This document shows positions 32,786-42,400 of a stretch of 49,808 bases of DNA, one piece after another. The stretch is taken from the NCBI GenBank assembly GCA_022711175.1, contig JAKLFM010000019.1, forward strand, positions 1 through 49,808, in the 5' to 3' direction. The first letter of the stretch is position 1. The number at the start of each line of letters is the position of its first letter. Source of the DNA: Bacteroidota bacterium (GTDB lineage Bacteria; Bacteroidota; Bacteroidia; Bacteroidales; UBA4417). Below the pieces are notes generated by a model. It was not told the origin of the DNA. It was given only the letters and a program-made list of their open reading frames with translations, and did not search any database. The position numbers were made by a program, and so were the translations under genes.

Positions 32786-33406
32786 TTAGGGTCTCAGGCT
32801 TCTCAGAATGATCATAACGTTTTCTTTTTTACGATGCTCGTAGAGTTCATTTATTTCGTTATCAGAAAGTTGCATGACATTCTGTATGATAGGTGTACCA
32901 AGGAAGATCATAACATTAAGAGAAAGCATGGTCAGAAGCAGGTCCAGAATATTGGTCTGTCGGATGCGACCTTCGTCGATTTCTTCCTGTAATTGCCGTT
33001 GAAGTTGCAGAAACATCGGCCTGGGTAGTTCGCCTAACCTTTGTTTCAGGGTTTTGAGCCGTTGAGGATTGGTGATGAGCTCGTTAAATATGAGAAAGGG
33101 AAGTTTTGGGTTTGACCTGATGAGTTCAAAATGTGCTTCAACAATGCTTGCTAGCTGTTCCTCAAACGGCTTATTGCTTTGATTATCAATAGGAAGAGTA
33201 GAGATAAGCATCCTGAACTTGTTCTCAAAAATCGATTGAAAAAGATTTTCTTTCGTGCGGAAATAATAATGTACCAGGGCCTGGTTGCATCCGGAAACGC
33301 GCGCAATCTCAGTGGTTGAGGTCATGGCAAACCCTTTTTCCAGAAACAGCTTTTCGGCTGTTTCGAGGATGAGTTGCTCAGTGGATATGTCTTTGGTTTG
33401 ATTCAT
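32786..33406 (-). CDS. TetR family regulator of the efflux operon
   Basis: A 206-residue TetR/AcrR repressor. The N-terminal helix-turn-helix (~10-55) reads LILETAEKLFLEKGFAMTSTTEIA in shorter pieces and GCNQALVHYYFRTKENLF. The rest is an all-helical ligand domain without recognisable motif. First gene of the operon and probably autoregulatory: three 13-base-spaced CTATTyAATAG-like palindromes lie between its promoter and its start codon. In E. coli the equivalent operon is also headed by a TetR regulator (CecR/YbiH). Confidence 0.93.
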   Translation of the reverse strand: MNQTKDISTEQLILETAEKLFLEKGFAMTSTTEIARVSGCNQALVHYYFRTKENLFQSIFENKFRMLISTLPIDNQSNKPFEEQLASIVEAHFELIRSNPKLPFLIFNELITNPQRLKTLKQRLGELPRPMFLQLQRQLQEEIDEGRIRQTNILDLLLTMLSLNVMIFLGTPIIQNVMQLSDNEINELYEHRKKENVMIILRSLRP

Positions 33407-33420
33407 TCAGCTTAATACTG

Positions 33421-33454
33421 CTATTCAATAGGGCTATTTAATAGAGCTATTAAT
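33421..33454. promoter_or_regulatory. Candidate tandem TetR operators
   Basis: Two perfect 11-base palindromes, CTATTCAATAG (33421-33431) and CTATTTAATAG (33434-33444), and a third half-site CTATTAAT (33447-33454), all spaced 13 bases. They occupy the leader immediately downstream of the predicted start of the tetR-efflux transcript. Confidence 0.7.
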
Positions 33455-33460
33455 TTTCTG

Positions 33461-33492
33461 CAAATATAAATATCTTGAATTGGTTTTAGCAA
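33461..33492 (-). promoter_or_regulatory. Predicted promoter of the tetR-efflux operon
   Basis: Minus strand: TTG at 33490-33492, 21-base spacer, TATATTTG at 33461-33468. The start is expected near 33455, at the edge of the operator repeats. Confidence 0.7.
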
Positions 33493-33561
33493 GAAAAAAA
33501 TGAGTTTGGGAAATATTTTATATAGTGGACCTGGATTTTTCAGATATTTTCATTTGAATGC

Positions 33562-34692
33562 TTATTCTGCATTTACTCTAATCGGATTAGCATTAATAAC
33601 CATTCGCCTTTTATTTAATGTTAGATATCTCGGTGTAATAGACATTCTATCATAAACCTTATCTTCATATTTCCTTATTTCAATAATTGCTACTACATTG
33701 ATTGTAACATAGATTTTAAAAGTTGTATTATCATTTCTTAAACAAAGGTAAAATGTTCCTTGGCATTTGTCAGGATAGCTGAACTTATTAGTAGATGATG
33801 CACTTTTTGAGGTAGTAAAATGATTAAATGGTAACTTGTTTAGAAATAGGTTTTTATTATATTCATCAGTCAATGCAGCGAATACAGCATCCGTTCCAGT
33901 GGGAACAACAAGGTCAGCAATGGCACCAATTGCGAAAGCACCCAGAGGTGATAGAAATAATGAAACTCCATCTTTCATGATAGACTTAGTAGTAGTGTAC
34001 TTATCGGTAGACTCGTCTCCTACACTTATCAAATAAGCCCATGCAATTAGATTTTTTGTTTCATAATCTGATATTTGATTTTGAGGTAGGTCAATTCTTA
34101 CAACCTTAGTGTTGACATTTTGATCCATCCAACCAGTAGAACTTATGGGCGCTTTTGTCTCAGTCAGAAAAAGATCTTCTTTAACTTCTGTACTTATTAT
34201 TTCTTTAACGGTTTCTTTATAGAGTAGAGTATCATAACCGACTAAGCTGTCTTGTGTATAGTTTATATAAGTTGTATCAAATTGAGTTAACCATTTCCAT
34301 TCGGTGTTAAAATTGATGAGGGACTCTGACTTTGGAATTCTTTGAATCTTTATCCTGCAGATACGTCCAGTGATAGCTGAGTTTGAAAATCTGAAATAAT
34401 AGATCGCCTTTTTATATACATTTATCTTTTTATCAACAATTTTCGATGTTTTATAATCCATGAATTTTGAGTTTGTGGGAAGTTCAATAATTTCGATTTC
34501 TTTAAGGTCTTTTTTGTTTACTTCTTCAAAATTGAAAATGATTTGATCTCCTTCAGCAAATCCATAGTATAACTCTTCTGTTTTCGAGGCTCCAACTTTT
34601 AAAGTCAAATCAGCTACATCTATAGGTTGAAGTTGACTATAACAATTAATCATGATTAGAATAAGAATAAATATCAGTGATAGAGTTTTCAT
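33562..34692 (-). CDS. Secreted protein of unknown function in AT-rich segment
   Basis: A 376-residue exported protein I do not recognise. The ATG at 34690-34692 gives a clean signal peptide (MKTLSLIFILILIMINCYSQ); the frame upstream of it is ignored. The mature protein has an early beta-rich part (KVGASKTEELYYGFAEGDQIIFNFEEV in shorter pieces), several Asp/Thr/Tyr-rich strands, a hydrophobic Gly/Ala segment around ~250-275 (LFLSPLGAFAIGAIADLV) and a C-terminal beta part (GTFYLCLRNDNTTFKIYVTINVVAI in shorter pieces). The gene is markedly AT-richer than its neighbours and stands alone between the efflux operon and xdhC, suggesting acquisition. No catalytic motif seen. Confidence 0.75.
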   Translation of the reverse strand: MKTLSLIFILILIMINCYSQLQPIDVADLTLKVGASKTEELYYGFAEGDQIIFNFEEVNKKDLKEIEIIELPTNSKFMDYKTSKIVDKKINVYKKAIYYFRFSNSAITGRICRIKIQRIPKSESLINFNTEWKWLTQFDTTYINYTQDSLVGYDTLLYKETVKEIISTEVKEDLFLTETKAPISSTGWMDQNVNTKVVRIDLPQNQISDYETKNLIAWAYLISVGDESTDKYTTTKSIMKDGVSLFLSPLGAFAIGAIADLVVPTGTDAVFAALTDEYNKNLFLNKLPFNHFTTSKSASSTNKFSYPDKCQGTFYLCLRNDNTTFKIYVTINVVAIIEIRKYEDKVYDRMSITPRYLTLNKRRMVINANPIRVNAE

Positions 34693-34735
34693 AACAACAT
34701 CTTTAATGTTAGCACAAAATGAATTCAAATTTAAA

Positions 34736-35689
34736 TTAATTCCCGTTTTTCACCGAGATAATCTCGGCAGCAATGCTTATGGCGATTTCGGCCGGTGAAA
34801 GGCTGTTGATCGGAAGCCCGACAGGTGAGTGGACTTTCTCCAGGTCCTCAGGAGTATATCCATCCTTCAGTAGCATGTCGAACAATGTTTTAACCTTTGA
34901 TTTGCTTCCCATCATACCCAGGTAGCGGATGTTTTTCCCGAGCAACTGACGTAGAACGATCTCATCACCGCGGTGGTTATACGTCATGATAACTGCATAT
35001 ACATCGCTGCCTTCCGGAACAAGTTGATCAATGTGCTGATAATCAACTATCTGTTTCTTCGCGACGAATGTATTTTCAATGAAAGTATCAATCCAGTCAC
35101 GGTCGTCGAAAAGCTCAATGTAAAACCCGAGGTTTTGCATGGTCCGGCTAAGCGCCAGCCCTACATGTCCTGCACCGAAAATGTACAGGCGACCGGTATC
35201 GCTCAACGATTCCACAAACTCCCAACTGTTGAAGGCTGTTTTTACATATGGATTTTTCTCAAAACTGTTCATGTCGGGGATAACACTGATCCCTCTTTCG
35301 GTGTACCAGATGTAAAATGGCCGGGGCTTTTGAGTAAAAGACTCCAACGCTCTGATTATCTCGATTTTATCTTCATCGAGCGGGTAGAATGCTATGGCCT
35401 GTTGCCCCGAACAAATCATTCCAGAACTCTTCTCGCCCGCGTCGGCATTGTGTTCCATCCCGATACTGAAATTGAATGTCTCACGGTTCGTAAGGTGCGT
35501 TTTCGCCATTTCCACCAGCTTGTGTTCCATGATTCCGCCACCGAGCGTTCCAAACAAGCTGCCGTCCTCACAAACTGCCATTTTAAACCCTTTGTGCCCG
35601 GGACTACTGCCTTCGCTTTCAATTACTACCATTAACACAACACGTTTTTTGTCGTCGAGGCATTTGTGTATGTGCGACCAGATATTCAT
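34736..35689 (-). CDS. xdhC: XdhC family molybdenum-cofactor maturation protein
   Basis: A 317-residue XdhC-family protein, which in the family binds and sulfurates the molybdenum cofactor and inserts it into xanthine dehydrogenase. The N-terminal domain has GTLGGGIMEHKLVE and ICSGQQAIAFYPL; the C-terminal Rossmann domain has YIFGAGHVGLALSRTMQNLGF and FDDRDWI, then MMGSKSKV and SPVGLPINSLSPAEIAISIAAEII in shorter pieces. It follows xdhB by 21 bases, giving the classical order A-B-C. Confidence 0.93.
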   Translation of the reverse strand: MNIWSHIHKCLDDKKRVVLMVVIESEGSSPGHKGFKMAVCEDGSLFGTLGGGIMEHKLVEMAKTHLTNRETFNFSIGMEHNADAGEKSSGMICSGQQAIAFYPLDEDKIEIIRALESFTQKPRPFYIWYTERGISVIPDMNSFEKNPYVKTAFNSWEFVESLSDTGRLYIFGAGHVGLALSRTMQNLGFYIELFDDRDWIDTFIENTFVAKKQIVDYQHIDQLVPEGSDVYAVIMTYNHRGDEIVLRQLLGKNIRYLGMMGSKSKVKTLFDMLLKDGYTPEDLEKVHSPVGLPINSLSPAEIAISIAAEIISVKNGN

Positions 35690-35710
35690 CAGTTTAACAA
35701 TAAGTTACAA

Positions 35711-37963
35711 TTAACGGTTATACAGTGCCATCAGCACTTTTTCGGGTGTAAGCGGAGCATCATACCTGCCGGAGTATGCCGGATTAAAAGCCCTGATGGC
35801 TTCCTGCAAAGCGAAATACACTGCTATTCCATACATAAAAGGCGGTTCGCCGATAGCTTTCGAACGCATGATGGCCTGCTCGGGGCCTGGCTTATCAAGG
35901 GTTTTACATTCAACAATTTTGGGTGTTGAGTAGATATCGGGAACTTTGTATGTTGACAGGCTGTCGGACAGCAAACGACCTTTTTCGCTGTACCTGATCT
36001 CTTCCATGGTCATCCAGCCAATTCCCTGCATGATTGCGCCTTCGAGCTGGCCAAGGTTAATATCGGGATTCATATCGTTGCCAAAATCATGCACAACCTG
36101 CACGCTGTCAACCCAATACCTGCCGCGGAGACAATCAAGCGTTACTGTAATTGCTGCAGTCCCGTACACATGATATGCAAAGGGATGCCCCTTTTCGGTT
36201 GACTTATCAAAATGAATATGCGGCGTAGCATAATGTCCTGATTGGCTCAGGCTTATGCGTTTACGAAACGATGTGGTAATCAACTCCTCCCAGGAAATCC
36301 CCGTATCGGTTGAACCCGAATATACTTTTTCATCCTGCAGGCTTATCTTTTCCTTCTCAGTATTGCACATTTGTGCCGCCGATTCCTTCAGCCTGTCAAG
36401 GATTTCGCCGCAGGCAATCTGAAGCGCTTTTCCATTGAGGTCGGCGCCCGAACTGGCAGCCGTGGGCGAAGTGTTGGCAACACGCGAAGTGTTGGTGCTT
36501 TCTATCCTGATACGCGACGGAGATACTGAAAAAATACCGGCAGCCACCTGTTTCAGTTTTGTGTTCACGCCCTGTCCCATTTCAATTGCCCCGGTACTGA
36601 TGCCTATGCTGCCGTCCTGGTAAATGTGTACCAATGCCCGTGCCTGGTTCATGGCGGTGTTGGTGAATGAAATTCCGAAACACACCGGCATCAGGGCTAA
36701 TCCTTTTTTGGTAAACGCAGTAGCCGAGTTGAATTCAGCGATTTCTTTCAGCTTTCCGGCAACATCAAACTGCGAAATTGCTTCGTCCCAGCATTCACGG
36801 GCATGAGCCTGTTGTGCAACCTGTCCGTAAGGGAATGCATCCTCATCCCTGATCAGATTTTTCTGCTGTATCTTCCATGCAGGTATGCCGAGGTTTTTTG
36901 CTGCAAAAGCAATAGCCGATTCCATCACAAACATGGCCTGCGGTGCGCCGAAACCCCTGAAAGCCGTAAATGGCGGAAGGTTGGTTTTGCAGCTGTAAGC
37001 CGTGGCTTTTACATTGGGAACAAAATAGCTGTTCGTTGCATGGAACAGCGTCCTTTCCATGATGGCCGGCGACAGGTCGGCAGCAGCGCCACCGTTTTGA
37101 TAAAACGTTGCCTCATAAGCCAGTATCTTCAAATCTTCCGAAAGCCCGATCCTGAAATCGGAGCTGTAAGGATGCCGTTTACCGGTCATCACAATATCAT
37201 CGTGACGGCTAAGCGACAGTTTTACAGGTTTTTGCAGCAGGTGAGCTGCCAGCGCCGCCATCGTGCTCCAGGCTGTCGCCTGGTCTTCTTTACCACCGAA
37301 AGCTCCACCCAACCGCCTCACATCTACCTCGATGTGGTTCATGGGAATTCCAAGCACACCGGCAATGGTTTTTTGAACGATAGCAGGCCCCTGGGTTGAA
37401 GAATACACTTTCAATGTGCCGTTTTCAGCAGGAACGGCATAGGCATTCTGGGTTTCGAGGTACAGGTGCTCCTGGCTTCCGCTGTCGGCGCTGCCCTCAA
37501 AAATGTAGTTGCATTTTTGCCAGGCTTCAGCAACGTTACCTAAAGCAAAGGTTCGCGGAGGAAATAAAAGCAGCCCTTTTTCTTTGGCAACGCGAGGATC
37601 GGTAACAGCCTCAAATTCATCGTATTCAATATGGATTTTCTTCCTTGCCCGGCGTGCATTGAATTCCGAGTCGGCGATGATGAGTGCAATGGGCTGACCA
37701 ATAAAATGTACCTCCTTTTCGGCAAAGAGCGTTTCATCGGGCAGAATGCCCCCTATCTGGTTTTCACCGGGAATGTCGGTGCAGGTAAGGATTCTCACAA
37801 CTCCCGGCATTTCCAGCGCCTGGCTGAAGTCGATAGATTTTATGGCTCCATGAGCTATACCCGAAGCAACTACAACACCGAAAAGTGTCCCGTTTGTCAA
37901 AGGAATATCATCAGTGAAAACTGAGCGGCCTGTTACATGGCCGATGGAATCAATGTTTTTCAT
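35711..37963 (-). CDS. xdhB: Xanthine dehydrogenase, molybdopterin-binding subunit
   Basis: A 750-residue Moco subunit of xanthine dehydrogenase. The start is taken at the ATG 37961-37963, overlapping the xdhA stop by 14 bases. Residues matching the purine-site of true XDH are present: Glu225 in GGAFGGKE, Arg304 in IMERTLFH (equivalent to bovine Glu802 and Arg880), Arg336 in AFRGFGAPQAM, and the catalytic Glu in AIGEPPFMYG near the C-terminus. This argues for hypoxanthine/xanthine oxidation and against a generic aldehyde oxidase. Electrons pass to the Fe-S/FAD subunit XdhA. Length agrees with Rhodobacter-type XdhB. Confidence 0.94.
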   Translation of the reverse strand: MKNIDSIGHVTGRSVFTDDIPLTNGTLFGVVVASGIAHGAIKSIDFSQALEMPGVVRILTCTDIPGENQIGGILPDETLFAEKEVHFIGQPIALIIADSEFNARRARKKIHIEYDEFEAVTDPRVAKEKGLLLFPPRTFALGNVAEAWQKCNYIFEGSADSGSQEHLYLETQNAYAVPAENGTLKVYSSTQGPAIVQKTIAGVLGIPMNHIEVDVRRLGGAFGGKEDQATAWSTMAALAAHLLQKPVKLSLSRHDDIVMTGKRHPYSSDFRIGLSEDLKILAYEATFYQNGGAAADLSPAIMERTLFHATNSYFVPNVKATAYSCKTNLPPFTAFRGFGAPQAMFVMESAIAFAAKNLGIPAWKIQQKNLIRDEDAFPYGQVAQQAHARECWDEAISQFDVAGKLKEIAEFNSATAFTKKGLALMPVCFGISFTNTAMNQARALVHIYQDGSIGISTGAIEMGQGVNTKLKQVAAGIFSVSPSRIRIESTNTSRVANTSPTAASSGADLNGKALQIACGEILDRLKESAAQMCNTEKEKISLQDEKVYSGSTDTGISWEELITTSFRKRISLSQSGHYATPHIHFDKSTEKGHPFAYHVYGTAAITVTLDCLRGRYWVDSVQVVHDFGNDMNPDINLGQLEGAIMQGIGWMTMEEIRYSEKGRLLSDSLSTYKVPDIYSTPKIVECKTLDKPGPEQAIMRSKAIGEPPFMYGIAVYFALQEAIRAFNPAYSGRYDAPLTPEKVLMALYNR

Positions 37964-39377
37964 CGGCTTGCAGGATTTGTACCAGAGAAGAAAGTTCAGA
38001 TTTTCTGGGGAAAAGTTCAATGAAATGGGCAATGAACAGTTGCCTGAGCAGCAGTCGCTTGTATTTCGCGCTTCCGCGTATATCGCTGATGGGCGATATT
38101 TCTTGCTGTAGCACTTCGCTGGCTCTCAGCAGGGTGTCATAGGTGATTTCTTTTCCTTCGAGGAAATGGCTGGTTTCGGCGAGGAAAAGGGGTATCGGCG
38201 CCACTCCTCCGGCGGAAAGATGCGCTTTTTCAATTTTTCCTTCGTTTATCTTCACCAGGATGGCAGAATTCACGCTGGCAATGTCGAGGTGCTGGCGCTT
38301 GCTTACTTTTTCAAAATTGAAGTGATCATCCCTGCCCGGCAGGCTGAAACGAATATACTTAACCAGTTCACCGGGTTGTAAATCAAGCTGTTTGTATCCT
38401 TTGAAGAATTTCTTGAGAGGTAAAAAGCGATCGGTATCTTCACCATTTACGAGGCATATTTCAGCATCCAAAGCCAGGAAAAAAATCGCAAGGTCGGCAA
38501 TGGGGGAGGCGTTCACTAAGTTGCCGGCCAGCGTGGCCATGTTGCGGATGGGCGTTGAGGAGATAAGGCTGAAATGCTTTCCGAGGTTCGGGAAATGTTG
38601 AATAAGTGTTTCGGATTCAAGCAGTTCGGTGACAGTGCAAGTGCCGGGAATAATGCACTTTCCATCCCGGAATTCAATTCCCGGTGCTGAAGAAGAGCGC
38701 ACTTTTTCAATGCCGCCAAACATCAGATCATCCGCTTTCTGAACCATCAGGTCGGTACCGCCACCAATAATTATAGTATTTACAGGACTTTCATGCGGTT
38801 GATTGCCAATACCGGCAAGCCTTTCGGGTATATAGGTAAACCACGCCGGCAGGTAACCTTTCTCAACCATCCATGCAACAGTACTGCTGCTTTCATGGAG
38901 CCGGGTAAGTTCCCACACCTGCCTCACCGCCCTTTCAATGGATTTGTAACCGGTGCAGCGGCATATGTTGCCGTCAACTGATGCCAGCATTTTTGAAAGG
39001 TTTGCAGTATCTCCCGAAAGGCATTGAGCCATGAGCGAAACCACGAAACCGGGAGTGCAAAATCCGCACTGTGTGCCCGAATGATCGACAATTGCCTGCT
39101 GCACAGGATTCAGGGTTTCACCATTTAATCCTTCGATGGTGACGATATGCCTGCCGTTCACCAATGCCAGAGGTGTCAGGCACGAAACAATAGTCCTGTA
39201 AATTACTTTGCCTGCTGAGCGACTGCCTTCCATCACCGTGCAGGCGCCGCAGTCGCCTTCGCGGCAACCTATCTTGGTGCCGGTGAGGCCTGCTTCATAC
39301 CGGATAAAGTCCACCAGGGGCATTCCTCCGGGCTTGTCCGTTCTGATAAGTTTTTCGTTGAGGATAAATTCAATCAC
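37950..39377 (-). CDS. xdhA: Xanthine dehydrogenase, Fe-S/FAD subunit
   Basis: A 475-residue subunit with an N-terminal plant-type [2Fe-2S] domain (CREGDCGACTV), a second helical [2Fe-2S] domain (GFCTPGFVVSLMAQ ... GNICRCTGYKSIERAV), and a C-terminal FAD domain (~190-460; IIGGGTDLMV, ISSTPIRNMATLAGNLVNASPIADL). The start is the GTG at 39375-39377, since the protein then begins (M)IEFILNEKLIRT like its homologues; the only upstream option is a TTG at 39422. First gene of xdhABC. It lies 106 bases after the stop of the large activase gene, on the same strand. Confidence 0.93.
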   Translation of the reverse strand: MIEFILNEKLIRTDKPGGMPLVDFIRYEAGLTGTKIGCREGDCGACTVMEGSRSAGKVIYRTIVSCLTPLALVNGRHIVTIEGLNGETLNPVQQAIVDHSGTQCGFCTPGFVVSLMAQCLSGDTANLSKMLASVDGNICRCTGYKSIERAVRQVWELTRLHESSSTVAWMVEKGYLPAWFTYIPERLAGIGNQPHESPVNTIIIGGGTDLMVQKADDLMFGGIEKVRSSSAPGIEFRDGKCIIPGTCTVTELLESETLIQHFPNLGKHFSLISSTPIRNMATLAGNLVNASPIADLAIFFLALDAEICLVNGEDTDRFLPLKKFFKGYKQLDLQPGELVKYIRFSLPGRDDHFNFEKVSKRQHLDIASVNSAILVKINEGKIEKAHLSAGGVAPIPLFLAETSHFLEGKEITYDTLLRASEVLQQEISPISDIRGSAKYKRLLLRQLFIAHFIELFPRKSELSSLVQILQADEKH

Positions 39378-39483
39378 GATATAAAAATAGTAAATCAGCC
39401 TAATTCCTTGCGCTGAAATCAAATAAATCCGTCAATAATCCTGAAAATATACTCTTTCAATTGCAAAAAGAGTGATGGGATTG

Positions 39484-42400
39484 TCAGACTGTGATCAATT
39501 CTTTAGTCTTGGCGTATTCTTTTACCTGGAAAACAAATGCCTGCAGCCGTGTTTCGAGCGCTACGCCGTCCTGGCCGTCGTAGGGAATATTGATAAACGG
39601 AATGTTATCATGATCCTTGCGGAACGAATCGCTCACCGAGGCAATGAGCGTTCCGGGCATACAGGTGAAAGGCAGAATGGCTGCGATACCCGAGATTCCG
39701 CGGTTTACCAGCGTTGCTGCCGTGCCCATGGCGATGGGCGGGTCGCCATCGTAATGCTTGCCAATGTATGTATTACACATGTTCAGCATATCGTGCAGCG
39801 AAACATCCTTGCTCTGGTCGGTGAACTTTTTCAATCCACGGAGCAGCGAAGCGGCGATCGCTTCCTGCCCTATGCCCTGAATCTTTGATTTGATAATTCC
39901 TTTCCTGTCGTTTTTCCACCTGCTGTCGCGGGTGAAGCGGTAGGTCGAATAGCTGATCCATTCCGAAAAGGGCGCTATAACCACTTCTACGCCAAGGTTT
40001 TCGAGGCGGTTGGCAATGTTGCCGTTGCAAAAGGCATTTTCGCGCATGAAAATCTCACCAACAATCGAAACGACAGGCTTGCGGTGGCTCTTATCCACCC
40101 TGATGTTCATGAAGCCTTCGGTTAATTCGGCCAGCAGTTTATGCAATGCCCCGCTGCCGTTTTCGATGCAACGGACAACCTCTTGCAGCGAATGCTGATA
40201 AAAATTCTCGGTATCGCCTTTTTGCAACTCGTAAGGCTTGGTTTCCCGGTATAGTTTCTTGATGAAATCGACGGACACGAAACCTTTCCATGCGTTGATC
40301 CTGAACTTTTGTCCTTGTTCGCCAGCTACATCCTGGTACGAGGTGTCGTTTGATGGCGTTATGAGTTCAGCTTCCTTGTAGCCGAGCCTGTCGAAAAGTA
40401 TCCTGTGGAAATGGTTATACTGCCCGAAGCGGCAAGGGCCGTTGTGGTCGGGCATAAAGAAGCTCATTTTTGATGGATCAGCGCCAGGTTCCATGAGCTT
40501 TCTCAGGAAACTGCCTGTGGTGCAAATCATGGGGAAACATTCCTTCGACGAAGTATATTTCCGGCCAATGGCCAGGTCTTCTTCTGTTTGTTTTGGCAAT
40601 ACTTCCGAAGGAATGCCGCAACTGCGCGCTGCCGCCGAAATGGCATAAGCATGGTCGTTCATGTAGGGAAAGTACAGTACACGGCTTTTCTGAGGCGATG
40701 ACTGCCCCGGGCGTGGCCTGAAGATTTCGGATTCCGGTTTTGCATTCTGCTCCGAACCTTTCAGGCTGTCGAGAAAAGCTTCGATACGTGTTACCATGCC
40801 GGCATCGGCTGAGTGTTCATCCACCTCGAGGTGCAGGAATGGCTTGCCTTTGAGCTCTTCGGTAAGGTAATGCCACAGGAACGAATCGGGGCCGCAGCGG
40901 AAATTGCTGATATAAACGGCATGAAACCTGTCATCGGCAGCAACGAGCCTGGCGGCAGCGATCAGTTTCTGCCCGTTTGGCCAGTACATGTTCCTGTAGT
41001 TGCCGAAAACCTTGATAGTGGGCAATTCCAGCATGTCGAGCGGTATCGGCATTACATTGTTCCCGATGAGTTTTTCAACCAGGCTCAGGTTGAGGAAAGG
41101 GTCTGTGCTGTTGTATGGACGGCCGAGTAAAATCACCGGTTTGCAGGCCGGCGGAATGTTTTTTAACGCTTCTTTGCCGTATTCAATAAGGCCTTTTTCG
41201 AATTTTACCTGTGCCTCATCAGCTTTATATATTGCATTCCTGATATCGTCTTTGTCCAACTTAAACCTTTCGCTGAAATATTCAGTGAGTTCCTTCACCA
41301 GCGCCCTTTCGAAAAACCTGAAATGCAAGGTTGGGATCAGCAGCCTGCTCTCATCGAACCTGCCTTTGAATGCGGCTTTCACCATGAAAGGATAGCTCTG
41401 AACCCACGGACAGTTGCAGTTGAAGGTCGGGTTTCCCTCCACTTTTTTGGCATTGACGATGAATGGAGTGAAAATGTAATCAACGTCTTTTTCAACAAGG
41501 TCGGCAACATGGCCATGCATCAGTTCAACCGGCAGGCATGTTTCGGTAGTGATGGTTTCAATGGCTTTGGTTATCAGCGGTTTATCCGATTCGCGTGAGA
41601 GGATGATATTGAATCCAAGCTCTTCGAAAAAAGTCCTCCAGAACGGAAACTGCTGGTATAAGACCATCAATGCCCGGGGAATGCCGATTTTGATGCCTTT
41701 TTTGCCTGGGTCTTCAACAAAGCCGCCCATCAGCATTTCTAGCCTTTTGGCAACCAGGTTCGGAATGTTGTTTTTCGAGCGTTTTCTGTCGGAGGTTTCG
41801 TATTTTTCGCATCGCCCGCCGTAATACAATGATTTTTTTTCTCCTTCTATTTTTACCCGGCGAATTTCGCAATGGTTGGCGCATCCCTGGCAGGTAAACC
41901 GGCTTATGGCATACTGGGTGTTCCGCATGCCGAAGCCTTTGAACCGCGTATTCCTGCTGCCCGCCATGTGGCGTTGCGCAAGTATGGCAGCGCCGATGGC
42001 TCCGGTAACATCGAAATGCGGCGGGATGATGATCTTTTTGCCCAGCACCTGCTCAAATGCTGCCACAACCGCTTTGTTGTTGGTAACCCCGCCCTGGAAG
42101 AAAATACGGTCGCCGATTTTCCGCTCAGCCACAACCTTTTGCAGGTAGTTGTAAACGATGGAATAGGCGAGCCCTGAAATGAGGCTGTCTTTTTTTGCTC
42201 CTTTCTGCATGCTCGAGTTGAGGTCCGATTCCATAAATACGGTGCAGCGGTCGCCGAGTTTTACCGGCCTTTCCGCTTTAAGCGCCATGCTGCCGAACTC
42301 CTCAACGATGCTGATGTCTAATTTCTCAGCCTGCTCTTCGAGGAAAGAGCCGGTGCCAGCAGCGCAGACCTTATTCATCTCAAAATCAACCACAACGCCA

